DNA from: Microbotryomycetes sp. JL201
Lineage: Eukaryota; Basidiomycota; Microbotryomycetes
Assembly: GCA_033819885.1 (NCBI GenBank)
Contig: JAQYUZ010000002.1
Coordinates: 676,276-740,275 of the forward strand
DNA length: 64,000 bases
Direction: 5' to 3'
Numbering within the stretch: position 1 is the first letter of the stretch; each line of letters starts with the position of its first letter. Positions 1 to 14,027 of this stretch are shown in pieces. The notes under the pieces were generated by a model. The model searched no databases. It worked only from the letters and a program-made list of their open reading frames with translations, and had not been told where the DNA came from. A program made the position numbers and the translations under genes.

Positions 1-321
1 CCGGCTGTATCTTGCGGGTGGATTGTCGTGCAGAGACGGCGCTGCCAATTCTGGAGACGGTGGAGCAGCCAACTCGGGAGAGGCGCTCCTTCTTGAAGGC
101 GAATCGCTGCCGTCATCGGACGACGCGCCGTTCGCTGCCGAAACTTCCCTCGCAGACACCTGAGCTGCACCTCTTCCCCTGCCTCTGCCTCTGCCCCTGC
201 CTCCGCGAGTGCCACGAGCACGCCCGCCTCGGATCTTTGTACCGCGAGAGGGTGGGGTAGGCGCGACCGGCGCATGTTCGTCAGAGTCTGACCCCGACTG
301 GGAGGTCAGAGGTTCAGACAT
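1..321 (-). CDS. N-terminal fragment of an RG/RGG-rich protein, runs off the window
   Basis: Only the first 107 codons are present. The ATG lies at 321 and the frame stays open to base 1. After an acidic, Ser/Pro-rich start (SGSDSDEHAPVAPTPPSR), residues 28-52 form an Arg-Gly tract with alternating RG pairs. A Ser/Asp stretch and a near-repeat of PELAAP follow. RG tracts of this kind usually bind RNA or are arginine-methylated, but the domain that would name the protein lies outside the window. A nuclear or RNA-linked role is only an inference. The open frame, acidic-basic composition and plausible initiator support a real gene, and the product is not recognised. Confidence 0.6.
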   Translation of the reverse strand, partial: MSEPLTSQSGSDSDEHAPVAPTPPSRGTKIRGGRARGTRGGRGRGRGRGRGAAQVSAREVSAANGASSDDGSDSPSRRSASPELAAPPSPELAAPSLHDNPPARYSR

Positions 322-1262
322 TGCTCGTCACACGACACTCTCGACCAAGTTTGACGAGCGTCCTGCACGCGTTATTGGGCGGTCCCCTTCCAAGGGCAGG
401 AAACGGACGCGCTTCCCACACTCCGGCGCAGGCAAGAGAGGACGATCGCGCTCGGACCGAGACTTTTTGCCGTTTCGACGCCGAACAAGAACGTACTTGC
501 TGCAGCAGGATAATCCGCATATGAGTTTTTGCTTGTCGGAAGCGAGCGGGCAGGCTGGATCGACCAACCTCTGAAAAACTTCAAAGCCGTCGTCCGAGTG
601 ACGAGTTTGTGGAAAGCACTCGCGCAAGCGCGCCCCCGAGGGGTTGACAGAGCAGATCTGTACACGATCAAGGGTGCAACAAAGTCCAAGGAGTCAGCAC
701 ACTGTCTCGGAGAGTGCGGCCGATGCGAGCGCTCGACGCCGGAGCCGTCTTTCATTTCGTGTTCACGATCGCCCGGTGAGCGCGGCACCCGCACCGCGCA
801 GAGAACGACCGCGTCAGGTAAAAGCTGGACAACCAGCCAGTGCACAGACAGCCTCGGCTCGTCAGCTTACAGACTGGTAAACGTTTGACCCTTGTGCAGT
901 GTCTGACCCCGCAAATGGTAGTGCGAGAGCCGCGAATCGGACGCGTGCGGTCGCGGTTGACCTCGCCGTCGTCAGAGCTCGTTCGAGCGCGCCACGGAAT
1001 TTTCTGGCAGTGACAGACAGTCGCAGGTCGCACACGAGACCAAGGGCGATCCGATCAGGCGCGAGTTGGGCGATTCGATAGGTCGCAACCAAAGCAATCG
1101 AGCGTTTTGCGTCTGCTCGAGCCCCGGGGCAGGAACGCTCGGCTCAGATCGCTGCGCAACAGGGGGGCCGGATCCTCCCTTCTCTGGGCATGCTCCGCGC
1201 CGTGTTCAACATGATTTTACAACATGATCTCGATTTCGAAATACTAGCAAAGAATAGATAAA
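322..1262. other. Intergenic interval, no confident gene
   Basis: This 0.94-kb stretch separates the start of the RG-rich gene from the 3' end of the MFS gene. Several short GC-rich open frames cross it on both strands, but none has a convincing start, splice set or domain. The most protein-like piece is a plus-strand frame ending at 1261 (about 1082-1261), which reads like a C-terminal exon (ends in DLDFEILAKNR). I could not connect it to an upstream exon. It may hold the promoter of the RG-rich gene. Confidence 0.4.
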
Positions 1263-3674
1263 TCATGATTGTGCAGCTTTCAGCCGTTCGAGCTCTTTCG
1301 CAAACCGTGACTGCGCCAACCGCCAAGTCAGCTTCCTGCGAGTATGACGCCCGTTGTCACTTACATGCTGTCGAATCTTGGGGCCATACCAGTATAGAAC
1401 GAACGGACATGCAGCCAAAAGTAAGCCGAGGCAGCCCGCCAAGAATGACGCCCTAAAATGAGCCATCGCGTCAAATTCCTCAGGTGTCAGATGCGGCTTG
1501 TCTGGGCTATCGACACAAAGAACCACTCACCACTGGTACGTCAATTTATTGTACATCTGCGTCGTAAACATTGGAAACGCAAACCTGGGCGTCGCAAGAA
1601 AGTCAGATGGGTGTCTGCCTCGTTCAAGACGCATCGAGACGACAAACCCAAACAGGTTCCGACAAAGAGATTGGCCCGACATTGCGCTTGATGCATATAA
1701 TGAGTACACGTCGGCGAGATAGCTGAATGTCGCCAAGTACATGGTAAAGATTCCGAGAAACACGAGCACGAGTCCAATGACGGGACCCATCCAATGACCT
1801 CGACCAGAAGAAAAGGCAAAGATGAGACATCCTATCGGGAAGGTCAAACCGCCAGCCATGGCCGCGTACAGTCGCGCTTCCGGGCCTTTTTTGGCCACTT
1901 TGCGACGGTACATGTATTCTTGGAGGTAGTTTGTGCCATAGCCGATGAATCCACCAACTACGATCGACAAAAACACGAGGCCGACCTGGCCGGTGCTGAA
2001 TCCGTAAATGTTGCCAAAGACGAGGGGCACGGCCCGCAGAGATAGGTACATGATGCCCCAGCCAAAGGCGATAAAAAGCGAAAATGATGCAACTGTAGCC
2101 TCCGTCGTCAAGAGCACGAGCGGCCGAAGAAGCGACACTTTGACTAGCATAGCAAAGCTAGCACGCTCGAGGTCATGCCGGCACTGATACCGTTCGTCGC
2201 CCGTCTCTTTACGCAGTCTCGCCGCGCGCTTTGACAAGATTGCAGAGCCTGAGATACATTCAAATCAGATTATCGCTTGTGAAGTGACACATTCGCTTGT
2301 ACATCTCTTTCTCGTTCTGCTCACCTCGCGTTTCGTGCGTGAAGAAAATGATCGCAATCAGAAGCGTTCCCGCCATGATCATCTGGGCACAATGCAGTCT
2401 GCCGTCAGTCTCGTGCCTCGTATCGCAGAGCCAGACTTGCCTGGATCCATTGGATCCAACGCCAACGAAGATATTGCTCGACGTAACCCATCACTGCAGG
2501 TCCGAGACCAGTGCCCGAAAATGCACACAAGCTGAAGATGGACATTGGAAGACCTGTTGCTGACGTCAACGCGGATCAAGGTGTGATGGGCTGAAAGAGG
2601 GCGTACCTCGATCTCTCGCTTCAAACAAGTCGGCAACGCTTCCTCCAACCAGAGTGGAGCCCTGCACATAAATGTCACTGCTAGAACTCTTTGAGCATAT
2701 GTGGCCAACCCACGGTCGATCCCGCCAGCCCATTGATGAAGCGGGCGACGATCAGAGTGGCCTGAGGTCTATTGTCAGTTCTGAGACGATGAATCGCCAC
2801 CGTTGACTGACGATGTTGCGTCCCAGACCCATGGGCAGGAAAAACATCATGTAAACAAAGCACGACCCCGAATAGACGGGCCCTACAAATGCTGATATTA
2901 GCGAGAAGACCTTCGTATCCTGTCGCGGGAACTAACATCGTCCGTACACCCTGCAAGTGTCTGAGGTCAGAGCACGCATCAAGACAGGTGCGAAAACAAC
3001 TTACTCGCTCAAGGGTGCGAGCACAAGAGGCGCCAGACCAAATCCGAGAGGGAAACTGCAAGCCGCGTTTCGAGTTCCGATTCAGCTCAAGCCAGCGCGG
3101 CGAATTCGCGTCACCTGGCAAGCTCACGCCGAGAGGGCAAGGGTGGCGAGCTCAAGGGAGCAGTTGAGGTCTCGCATCATGCTCTCGGTGCCCATTGCAA
3201 AAGCAGAGCCCGTGAATGCCTGCAATCCATTACCCGTGAGCCGACGGTGATTCGGCCGAAATTGTGCGTAGCTCGTCTCACCGTAAGCAGCGTGAACGTG
3301 CAGTTGATCCATGTCGTCGTCCATTTCTTTCCCCTGCTCCACTGTATGTTGCCGTCAGCCTTCTGCAGGTTGTGCGCGGCGAATTATTAAGGCCGCGAAG
3401 TGGGATTGCCGCGCTTGGCTCCGGCAGCTACGAATCACACGCTGTTTCGGTACACACGCACGTTGTAAGGATTTTCCGGATCGTTTGGCTCCCACTCCAC
3501 CCATATGACGTCCGTTGGCACGTCACCCTTCTCCATCTTGTCAACGACATTGGCCTCGCTATGCGTCGCGCCATCCGAATCCTCACAAGCTGTCTGCTGT
3601 GACAGCTTGTCTGCTTGGATGGCTTGAGTCGTGGGCCATGTGTGAGACCCGCCCTTGTCCCCAGTTGATGCCAT
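1263..3674 (-). CDS. Major facilitator superfamily transporter, DHA1 (polyamine/drug-H+ antiporter-like)
   Basis: This is a twelve-helix-type plasma-membrane transporter, probably a proton antiporter for drugs or polyamines. The start is the ATG at 3674. An acidic cytosolic N-terminus leads into DPENPYN|WSRGKKW, the DPxNPxNW signature that precedes helix 1 in fungal DHA1 transporters. Further exons give the loop 2-3 motif ending VYGRWPVYSG, a GLGRNI segment, INGLAGSTVGSTLVGGSVAD, GLGPAVMGYVEQYLRWRW and HETRG. The C-terminal half carries several hydrophobic helices and ends RFAKELERLKAAQS. I count about eleven introns of about 45-80 nt. One of them (2393-2440) has a GC donor. The substrate cannot be read from sequence. 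The gene ends head-on against an empty interval and shares a 438-bp upstream region with the divergent protease gene. Confidence 0.88.
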
Positions 3675-4112
3675 GGCGGTTTGAGAGGGGCCAAAGATCA
3701 AGACTAGAGCTGCGCCCGCGCTTTTCGGCACATAAGCCGGCAGCCGCAGTCACGTGACACGACCTTTTCTATTCTGACTCGTTCGCGCAGCAGTAAAACT
3801 CATGTATCAATAATCGATGCCGCCAGTGATGCTGTCCTCTCCAAAGAGTGGCGTGTCAACATTGTGGCCATTGGCGCGTGTCGATCGCCTGGGAGCGCGC
3901 GCCAAGAAATCAAGACGGGCAAGCAAGCGCTTGGACATGGTCAGCGCCTTGCCCTCCATCAAGCGCGAGCTGTACTCGACATTGAGGTGCAAGTGCTCTC
4001 AGCTCCAGATCCGCTAGCACACTGTGCAGCAGAGGCCTCGGAGCGTGGTGTCGTGTGCGCCAAGGCTTAGCAAGTCGACAAAACGATCAAATCACGCACA
4101 ACGCCATCTGTC
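3675..4112. promoter_or_regulatory. Divergent intergenic region between transporter and protease
   Basis: This 438-bp interval separates two divergent genes and must hold both promoters. No clear TATA or CCAAT arrangement stands out. A 50-codon minus ORF (3807-3959, starts MEGKALTMSK) is present, but it lacks splice or homology support and I do not call it a gene. Confidence 0.4.
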
Positions 4113-5868
4113 ATGCACATCGGGCTCCCGCTCGCAGTCTTACTGGCAGGATGTACATGTACCGTAGCTGCTCCGCTCTCAATGGAGGACATCGGCGTCA
4201 AATCCGTCCAAATAACGAAGAGGCTGCGGCGCTCGGCGCTGGGTGCAGCAACGAGTAATCCGGACACGAAGGTGCATCCAGAAAGCGTTCAGTCGTTTGC
4301 AAAGAGGGGACAGTCAATGCTCCTAGGTGATCTGCACCAGGACATGTGAGTTTCAACGAACCATCCTGGATTTGCCACCGCCGCATCGGCTGAGACGATT
4401 TCTCGTTTCCTCTGTTGGACTTTCCTACAGTCAGTACTTCGGCTCGATAGATGTGGGGACCCCAACGTATCGGTACGAGGTCATCCTCGATACCGGGAGC
4501 GCCGTAAGTCGAAATCAACCCGCTCCAATAGTTTTGCCCTCGCTGAAACGCGTACTGTGCAGGATTTACTTCTTGCCACAAGCCCATGCGAGCATGGGTG
4601 CAGGCCTGACACACCGGTCTATCACCCAAAGATGTCGAACACGTCGTCAGTTTCCGATCACAGCTTTTCAGTTCAATTTGGCACAGGCGCCGCGAGCGGC
4701 CACCTCGTTCAAGACTCGGTGTCTATCGCCGGCTTGACGGTTTCTGACCAAATATTTGGCGCATGTTCAAATTTAACTAACGTCATCGAGTATGGTGTCA
4801 GTGGCCTACTTGGCTTGGGTTGGCAAGCATTAGGTGAGCGATTCCGGTATCCCATTTTATCGCAGTCCAACTCTGACATGTACAAAATCGGCAGCTACGT
4901 CCGAAGCAACACCTCTCGTACAGAGGCTTTGGCAAGAGGGACAATTGATGGACCCCATATTTGGGTTTGCTCTCGCTAGATGGAATGGAGATGCCGCCGC
5001 AACGTCTGACGTGATGCCGGGCGGTTTGTAAGTCGACTCAAATGGATCTGGCTGGAGAGAGGCACGGGCTGACCACAGTGCAGAATGACGATCGGTGGCG
5101 TCAACTCGAGCCTTTTCGAGGGCGAGATCAATTGGATCCCTCTCACATCACAGACCTACTGGGAGATCCAGATAGATGCGATATCGATCGACAGCGTGCC
5201 AATAGAACTGGAGCTGACGCCAGTTGCCATTGACACCGGTACTTCGCTCATTGGCGTGCCACCAGAAGCAGCACAAGCTATCTATGCTCGGATACCGGGC
5301 TCTCGTCGATACACAGACGTTTATTACACGTTTCCATGCGAGTACGTCACTTATGTATGAGGAAGTGCTCGCCGGATGATTGACGGCGGACGTGTTCCAG
5401 CACTGCCATTGATCTGAGCTTAACGTTTGGCGGTCGAGAGTACCCAGTAGACCCGCGCGACTTTTCGAACGGTAGGGTGTCTCCCGAGTCAAACGAATGT
5501 CTTGGTGCAGTTTTTGTTTTGGGCCGGGCGCACGTCGGCAAATGGATTATTGGCGACGCTTTCCGTGAGTTCTCGATCGCAGGCTCCAAGCTCTTGGGCT
5601 GACGTATGGGCCGTCGTCAGTCAAAAACGTCTATTCTGCTTTCCGATTCGCACCACCAAGTGTCGGTTTCGCAAGATTACGCGTGCCAGACGAGACACTT
5701 CAAAGGCTCGGGCCAGTTCCAAAAGCCAACGCGCCTTGGCTGAACGCGACAAATTTCGTCAACGATGCCGTGTGGTCCAATGCAGCCCATATGCGTACCG
5801 CGAGGGCACCCGCGCTACTGTCTTGCATCATGGCAACAGTTGCGGTGCTGCAATTTGGCCTTGCTTAG
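4113..5868 (+). CDS. Secreted pepsin-like aspartic protease (A1 family), possibly GPI-anchored
   Basis: This is an extracellular acid endopeptidase. The ATG at 4113 opens a signal peptide (MHIGLPLAVLLAGCTCTVAA). A basic propeptide follows, then the pepsin fold. The first catalytic motif, DTGSA, lies near residue 100 after YFGSIDVGTPTYRYEVIL. The second, AIDTGTSLIG, lies near residue 300. Other family marks are FGTGAASGHLVQDSV, GVSGLLGLGWQAL, the penultimate disulphide context NECLGAVF and the closing IIGDAF. Seven exons join in frame through canonical short introns. After the catalytic domain, an Asn/Ala-rich linker ends in a hydrophobic tail (ALLSCIMATVAVLQFGLA) with no basic residues after it. 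This resembles a GPI-attachment signal, as in yapsins, but the anchor is inferred. Confidence 0.9.
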
Positions 5869-7018
5869 CGGTCTAGGAACGATCAGTCAATGTCCATACT
5901 ATGTCATCACTACTGCATTGCATTCATAGAAATCTCGCCATTTCCTGCCATTTTCCTGCCGACGAGGCAATGACCACCAGCACACAACGAAACGCAATGA
6001 ATCAGGCGTCAACTTTTCAGCAGTGCTGACTCGTTTCCGAGACACGCAACCGTCTGATAATGTAGATAATATTTTAAAAAGCATCACATGTGTGCGTTCT
6101 GCGTGTGCTGAAAGTCATTGTCTTGTTGGCCGGAGCTATGACTGATCGGCAAGGCCAGTTCGCCATGCTGATCGGAAACGGAGTGTAAACAATGTGAAAC
6201 GCCCGGGCATTGTTACGCGCGCATCTGTCATCGGTCGTCGTCGTCGAGCAGCAATGGCGTTTTCTTGCGACTTCGCGGCGTGGTGTACAACGACCCTGAA
6301 CGTTGTTGAGATGGGTTTTGTTTGCAAGCAGAGGCGAGCACCACTAATGCACGCTACGAAACTTGCTGTGGTCGAGTGGGTGGAACGAGTAATCGTTTGA
6401 GCCACCGCATGAGCCTCGACGGAAAAAACTCAACCTCCTGTTTTTCGGGTCGCCTCACGCACGCCCGCGCCCGGCCTTTTCGCTGTCGACTACAGCCTCT
6501 ACCACGTGAGCAGTACGGCCGTGTCAAGCTTACTTGTTTCCTGACGTTGCTTGTCCTGTTGATTTCCGATCGCCGTCCGTCACCGCATTGGTCTTATGTC
6601 GTCGTTCAAACGATTTTTTGGTTCTGCGATCTGCGCCGTCTGCCGCGACCCGATACTCGTTCCGACTACGCCATTCAACAGTCTTGTACGTTTATTTGCT
6701 GGATCGGCTTGTCGCGATGGCACGGGTGGCGTGCGTGGTCAGCAGGGCGCGGGTTTGAAAGAGAGGGCTCAAATGACCGCACGCGTCGCCGGCAGCATGA
6801 CAGGCTCAGGTCAGACCCTGCGAGCAAAGCATACCATTTGGTTTCTCGCTCCCGGTCGGCATTCTGGCTCCCTAGGCAGCTCAGGCACGACGACAGGTCT
6901 GCCCGGTTGCGACGGGAAAAGGCCCCACCACGCATGCCACCATGCCAACGCGCAATTAACGATCATTTGTTGCGTTGTACTGACATGTCGTCGATTCTTT
7001 GCATCTTGCGCAGCCATC
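5869..7018. other. Intergenic and 5' leader region upstream of RPS18
   Basis: This 1.15-kb interval holds no confident protein gene. The proximal part should carry the promoter and leader of the ribosomal protein gene. A pyrimidine-rich tract and a TTGCGCAG acceptor-like site just before the RPS18 ATG would fit an intron in the 5' UTR. A plus-strand frame from an ATG at 6596 is open and in phase with RPS18, but its translation looks like non-coding GC-rich sequence. Confidence 0.4.
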
Positions 7019-7677
7019 ATGTCTCTCGTCGTCCCGGAGGCCCACGTCCAGTTCCAGCATATTCTCCGTCTCCTCAACACTAACGTTGATGGCAAGCGGA
7101 AGATCATGTTCGCCTTGACCGAGATCAAGGGTGTCGGTCGCCGATACGCCAACTTGGTCTGCAAGAAGGCCGATGTTGACCTCAACAAGCGGTGCGTCGC
7201 ATCTCGCTGGACACATATTTAGCCTGCTTGCTCATGTGTTCGATGTTCTGCAGTGCTGGTGAGCTCAACCCTGATGAGCTCGAGCGCCTCGTCACCATCA
7301 TCCAGAACCCGACCCAATTCAAGATCCCGCAATGGTTCTTGAACAGGCAGAAGGACTGGATCGACGGCCGCTACACTCAGTTGCTGTCCAACGGTCTCGA
7401 CTCTAAGGTGATTGGAAGCGCGTCACCGTCTTCGCCCGCGTTGGCTGACCATGTCTCGCCACCTGCAGATGCGTGAGGACTTGGAGAGGCTGAAGAAGTG
7501 AGCAATCACCAACAAATCGTGTTTCAGGTCAGATCTTCATGCTAATCTTGCCTATATGCGCTCAGGATCCGCAACCACCGTGGTCTCCGTTCGTTCTGGG
7601 GTCTCCGTGTTCGTGGTCAGCACACCAAGACGACTGGTCGCCGCGGCAAGACCGTCGGTGTCTCGAAGAAGAAGTAA
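7019..7677 (+). CDS. RPS18: 40S ribosomal protein S18 (uS13 family)
   Basis: This protein belongs to the head of the small ribosomal subunit and contacts the large subunit and P-site tRNA. Four exons give a protein of about 156 residues, the usual eukaryotic length. It starts [20 protein letters not shown]. The helix-hairpin-helix core [20 protein letters not shown] follows. The C-terminus is the family's basic tail [20 protein letters not shown] and ends SKKK. The three introns start after NKR, after DSK and after LKK. Codon usage is strongly biased to C-ending codons, as expected of a highly expressed gene. Confidence 0.97.
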
Positions 7678-8003
7678 AAGGACGCATGCATCTGTTTACT
7701 TTTTTGTACACTACTCATGCGGTTTGGCCCTTGGGGCTGCTCGCGCTCGAGAATGGGGACTCGCCTAGATATCTGCCCATTCTTGCTTTGCCGGTACTGG
7801 GATGTCATGAATGTGATGCAACGCCGGAGCGTGTTTTCTCTACGAGTTTTGACATGTCATCAAGGAACTGCGCTTGGCTAGGCTTGCGTCTCGGCCCCCC
7901 CCCCCCCTTCGGCTCTTCGGTCACCGCCGAAGCACTCGATTCTGCAAATCTGCTTCGTTACATTGCCAGATCCCGCCGGTCCGCTTTCTCGCTCTCTAGA
8001 AAC
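7678..8003. other. 3' flank of RPS18 and upstream region of the next gene
   Basis: This 326-bp spacer joins two plus-strand genes. It contains a run of 13 C residues (7895-7907) and otherwise no recognisable coding or RNA feature. The distal part should hold the promoter of the flavin-reductase-like gene. Confidence 0.4.
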
Positions 8004-9113
8004 ATGTCTCGTCATCCGCCATTCAAAGAGGTATAGAATGCTATGCGGCGCCGATTGGAAATCGCCGCAATGACGACAGTGATCTGACCCGTCCAACAAT
8101 GCAGGTCGAAGCGACACGTCCTCCATTTGACGAGAGCGAACAAATGCATACGACAAAGGTCAGGATGTGATTGCGCAGCCGAGGGGTGGAATGCTGACTG
8201 GACCGCTGCACCCGTCTTGCCATGACCTCATTGACTGCACATTTCGCGAATCTGTTACGCGCTGTTGAAAACTACTGTCACACAGATTCCAGAACCGGAT
8301 TGGAAACCAGGTCAAGGCGCCAACCACCTCAACAAGGACGGCTTGTGGAGCGCTTCGAGCAAGACGAAAGAGATTGATCCGAGCAAGGAAGACAAGGGAA
8401 AAATATACAAGATGATGATCGGAGCTATCGTTCCACGACCTATTGGGTTTATATCAACTTACAGCAAAACGGGAGAAACCAACCTCGCTCCGTTCTCTTG
8501 TATGACAGGATTCGATCGGGAGAGATGAGGCCCTGCCCGCTGACATTATGTCGCAGACTTTAATCAAGTCAGCCATGATCCTCCGATGGTCATGGTCTCG
8601 TTTGCACACCCTTCAGGCGGCGAAACACTAAAGGGAACAGCTCTGAACATTCTCGACACGCAAGAGTTCACAGCCAACATAATCAGCGAGCCGTTCGTCG
8701 AAGCTGCTAATTACACATCTGTCGACGCGCCACACGGTGTTTCTGAATGGGGCGCGTCGGGTCTCACCCCCGTGCCGAGCAAACTTGTCAAAGCTCCACG
8801 CGTTGGCGAATCGGCCTTTTCGATGGAATGCAAACTGCAGCATCATTACCATGTCATCAACGACGATGGGGTTCGCACTCACACGGTCGTGCTTGGCCGG
8901 GTCGTCAGGTTTCACGTGCGAGAAGACGTTATCGACAACGAGTCTCTCTTGATTGATACGAGCAAGCTCAGAGCCGTGTCCAGGTTGGGTGGCATCACGT
9001 ACGCGCGCGTCACGTCTACTTTTGAGGTGCCGAGGCCAGTTTGGGACAAGGTCAAAGACGATGATGCCGTCAAACAGGCCATGGCCGAAGGTCAGGCAAA
9101 GGCCAAAGTTTAG
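8004..9113 (+). CDS. Flavin reductase-like, FMN-binding split-barrel protein
   Basis: This is a soluble FMN-binding protein of the flavin-reductase-like family, found widely in fungi and bacteria. It is probably an oxidoreductase or flavoprotein of unknown substrate. Four exons fit: MSRHPPFKE (8004-8030), VEATRPPFDESEQMHTTK (8105-8158), IPEPDWKPG to PFS (8286-8499) and the remainder (8557-9113). The core shows MIGAIVPRPIGFISTYSK, then NLAPFSYFNQVSHDPPMVM, the split-barrel FMN site with its Ser/Phe loop. Next come KGTALNILDTQEFTANII and a C-terminal GRVVRFHV with RLGGITYAR, which carries the family's late motif. An upstream TTG-started reading is not needed, because the two short leader exons supply a proper ATG. 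Confidence 0.88.
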
Positions 9114-9207
9114 CTGCGGTCCGTGCTGAACGCGGGATGAAAATAAAGATTCCTGTAGAGCTGATATACACAAGTGAGATAGACGATTGACCAAAGTTGC
9201 AACGCTA

Positions 9208-9483
9208 TCAGTAATTATCTTGTATAGTCAGTTGAATGCTTGACCAATAGAGCCAATGCCTCTGACTCAACTCGTACATGCGACATTCAGACGCTTTCAA
9301 TCCTTCGGAGTCCTTGTTTGCGACTTCTGGCCGATCCACATATTCGGAGAGTGTAGAGCTGATGAATCGTAGTAATATACCAAGACGCCGGGCCTCCGCA
9401 TCGCTCAAACGTCCAAGTCGATTATGTAGCGGCGGGGTATTCAGTGTGCGCTCGGCCATGGCCAAGCAAGTTTCTCGTGCCAT
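9208..9483 (-). CDS. Hypothetical 91-residue protein
   Basis: An uninterrupted ATG-to-stop frame on the minus strand lies between the FMN protein and Ded1. It encodes MARETCLAMAERTLNTPPLH, a central helix-like stretch (RRLGILLRFISSTLSEYV) and a Trp/Tyr-rich end (HWLYWSSIQLTIQDNY). The composition looks protein-like rather than random, and no other gene overlaps it. I do not recognise a family. It could also be chance openness inside the Ded1 promoter region. Conservation in related species would decide. Confidence 0.4.
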   Translation of the reverse strand: MARETCLAMAERTLNTPPLHNRLGRLSDAEARRLGILLRFISSTLSEYVDRPEVANKDSEGLKASECRMYELSQRHWLYWSSIQLTIQDNY

Positions 9484-9681
9484 TAAGGATCGTTTGAACG
9501 AGAGTTGGGAAATGTTTCAGACGACGCCACTCGGCGCACAGCCCGCGCTTTTTTGTCGGGCGAAGCCCAAGTTGTCGAAAAAAATCGCGGCCGGCACTTC
9601 TTTCTTCTCCATCGTCTCCGGACTCTCAACAACTGACCACACCCCTCACCACACCCTTAACCCATCTTTCCTTTTTACTGT

Positions 9682-12706
<3,025 letters not shown>

Positions 12707-13901
12707 ATGCGAGCGATCGATACGGGGGTCGCGCTTCCGCCTGACATGCAGCGCATCCTTTCATTTCGCCGACAGCGGCCTGTGTACACGGGGCTCTATT
12801 CGAAACGCTCTGTCACAGCCGTGCGAGCGGCATTGCCTGTAACGTTGGTGTGCAGCGGCAGACGATGCGGTCATCCAACACTTGCGCACCTGTACAGCAC
12901 AGCTCCGACGACGCGGACGTACCTGTACGACGTCGACGTCCATGGCCAACTGTTTCTATCAGACACGAAGCAACGCAACTTTGTCACGTGTTTCAAGGAC
13001 GCGGCATTTTTAAAGTGCGCTCTCGTCGTCGTCATCGTCTTTGTTGTCGCCATCTGTGCCCAATGAGAAGGCACTGACTTTGATCCGACGCAGGTTCTTG
13101 TATTCTAGGATGAAGAGGAACGTTGGTCCCGATGTAGAGAGCCAACGATTGAGACGAGACGGCTACGAGTTTGTGTCGCCCTGTGGCAAAGAAATGGTGA
13201 CACCACAAGCCAATGACTCTCGGCGACTAAAGAACCGATCGATTGAAAATGTTTCCTTGCTTCCATTTGGGGACAGAACTATATTCGACCGGCGGATACT
13301 GTGGTTGTTTTTCAGTCTTTGACGCCCGACGGATGCAAGTGTTTGTAGAGTCCGTGGTGACTTGATAGGCAGGCTGACGCATGTCGTACAATTCCCACGT
13401 AAAGGCTTGACATACGCTTGTAGACCGCCTCCGCCATCAGATCAAGACACGGACGCTGGCGTCTCGGTGAAAGCTAAAGACGAAGCTTTTACAGTTGACT
13501 TCGAGCCCGACAATCTCAAAGTCGACTCGAGAGGCTACTTGTATCATCCATCTCCTGGGTTGGCTCGAGAGGTTGAACGAGACACAACCCACAGAAGAGA
13601 AACGGACAACAAGAGCAGCCAACGGAGGCGGAGCACAGGAGAGACCGAGCTCAAGTACGGTCCGTATTCTTTGATGAGGTCATCACTCATTCTCGAGACT
13701 ATTGCCCCAACTTTGGAGATGGTCGACCTCGAGGATGCAGGACTGACGACAGTGGCTTGCAAGGATTCGAGGGTTGGTGCCACGTTCGTGTGGCAAAAGC
13801 ACACGTACACAATCAAGCAACTTGACCAGGATCACGACGTGTGGCGCAGTACAACATGGTCTGCAAATCCGGAGCTGAATTTGATGTCGCGTAAGAAGTG
13901 A
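12707..13901 (+). CDS. UPF0598 family protein (C8orf82 homologue), probably mitochondrial
   Basis: This is a conserved eukaryotic protein of unknown function. Family hallmarks are YLYDVDVHGQLFLSDTKQRN followed by FVTCFKDAAFL, then FLYSRMKRN, a GYEFVSPCGKEMNYIRPADT stretch, and a tail in which FEPDNLKVDSRGYLYHPSP precedes KYGPYSLMRSSL. Four exons join in frame. The intron at 13335-13404 has a GC donor (GCAAGT). The ATG at 12707 is the first in frame. A second at 12746 (MQRILSFRRQRPVYTGLYSK) would give a classic arginine-rich mitochondrial presequence, so targeting is likely but inferred. Relative to the human protein it carries a hydrophilic insert around ETDNKSSQRRRSTGETE. Confidence 0.85.
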
Positions 13902-14027
13902 TCTCTTTTTTTCTTGACGAAGAAACGCTGAGTCTTTGTTACAATAGGAACAGAAAATATCACGTAAAAAGAAAGGAACAACCTTCACCTTGAACCTAGA
14001 TCAACAAGACTTGCTTGCTTGATCGTT

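Noticed and set aside
3807-3959. 50-codon minus ORF between the transporter and protease genes
   Set aside because: It is short, has no homology or splice support, and lies in a promoter region.
6136-6405. Open minus frame of 89 codons upstream of RPS18
   Set aside because: It needs a GTG start and has basic, repetitive composition typical of GC-rich non-coding DNA.
7895-7907. Run of 13 C residues after RPS18
   Set aside because: A simple homopolymer in a spacer, possibly a sequencing-length artefact; no function suggested.
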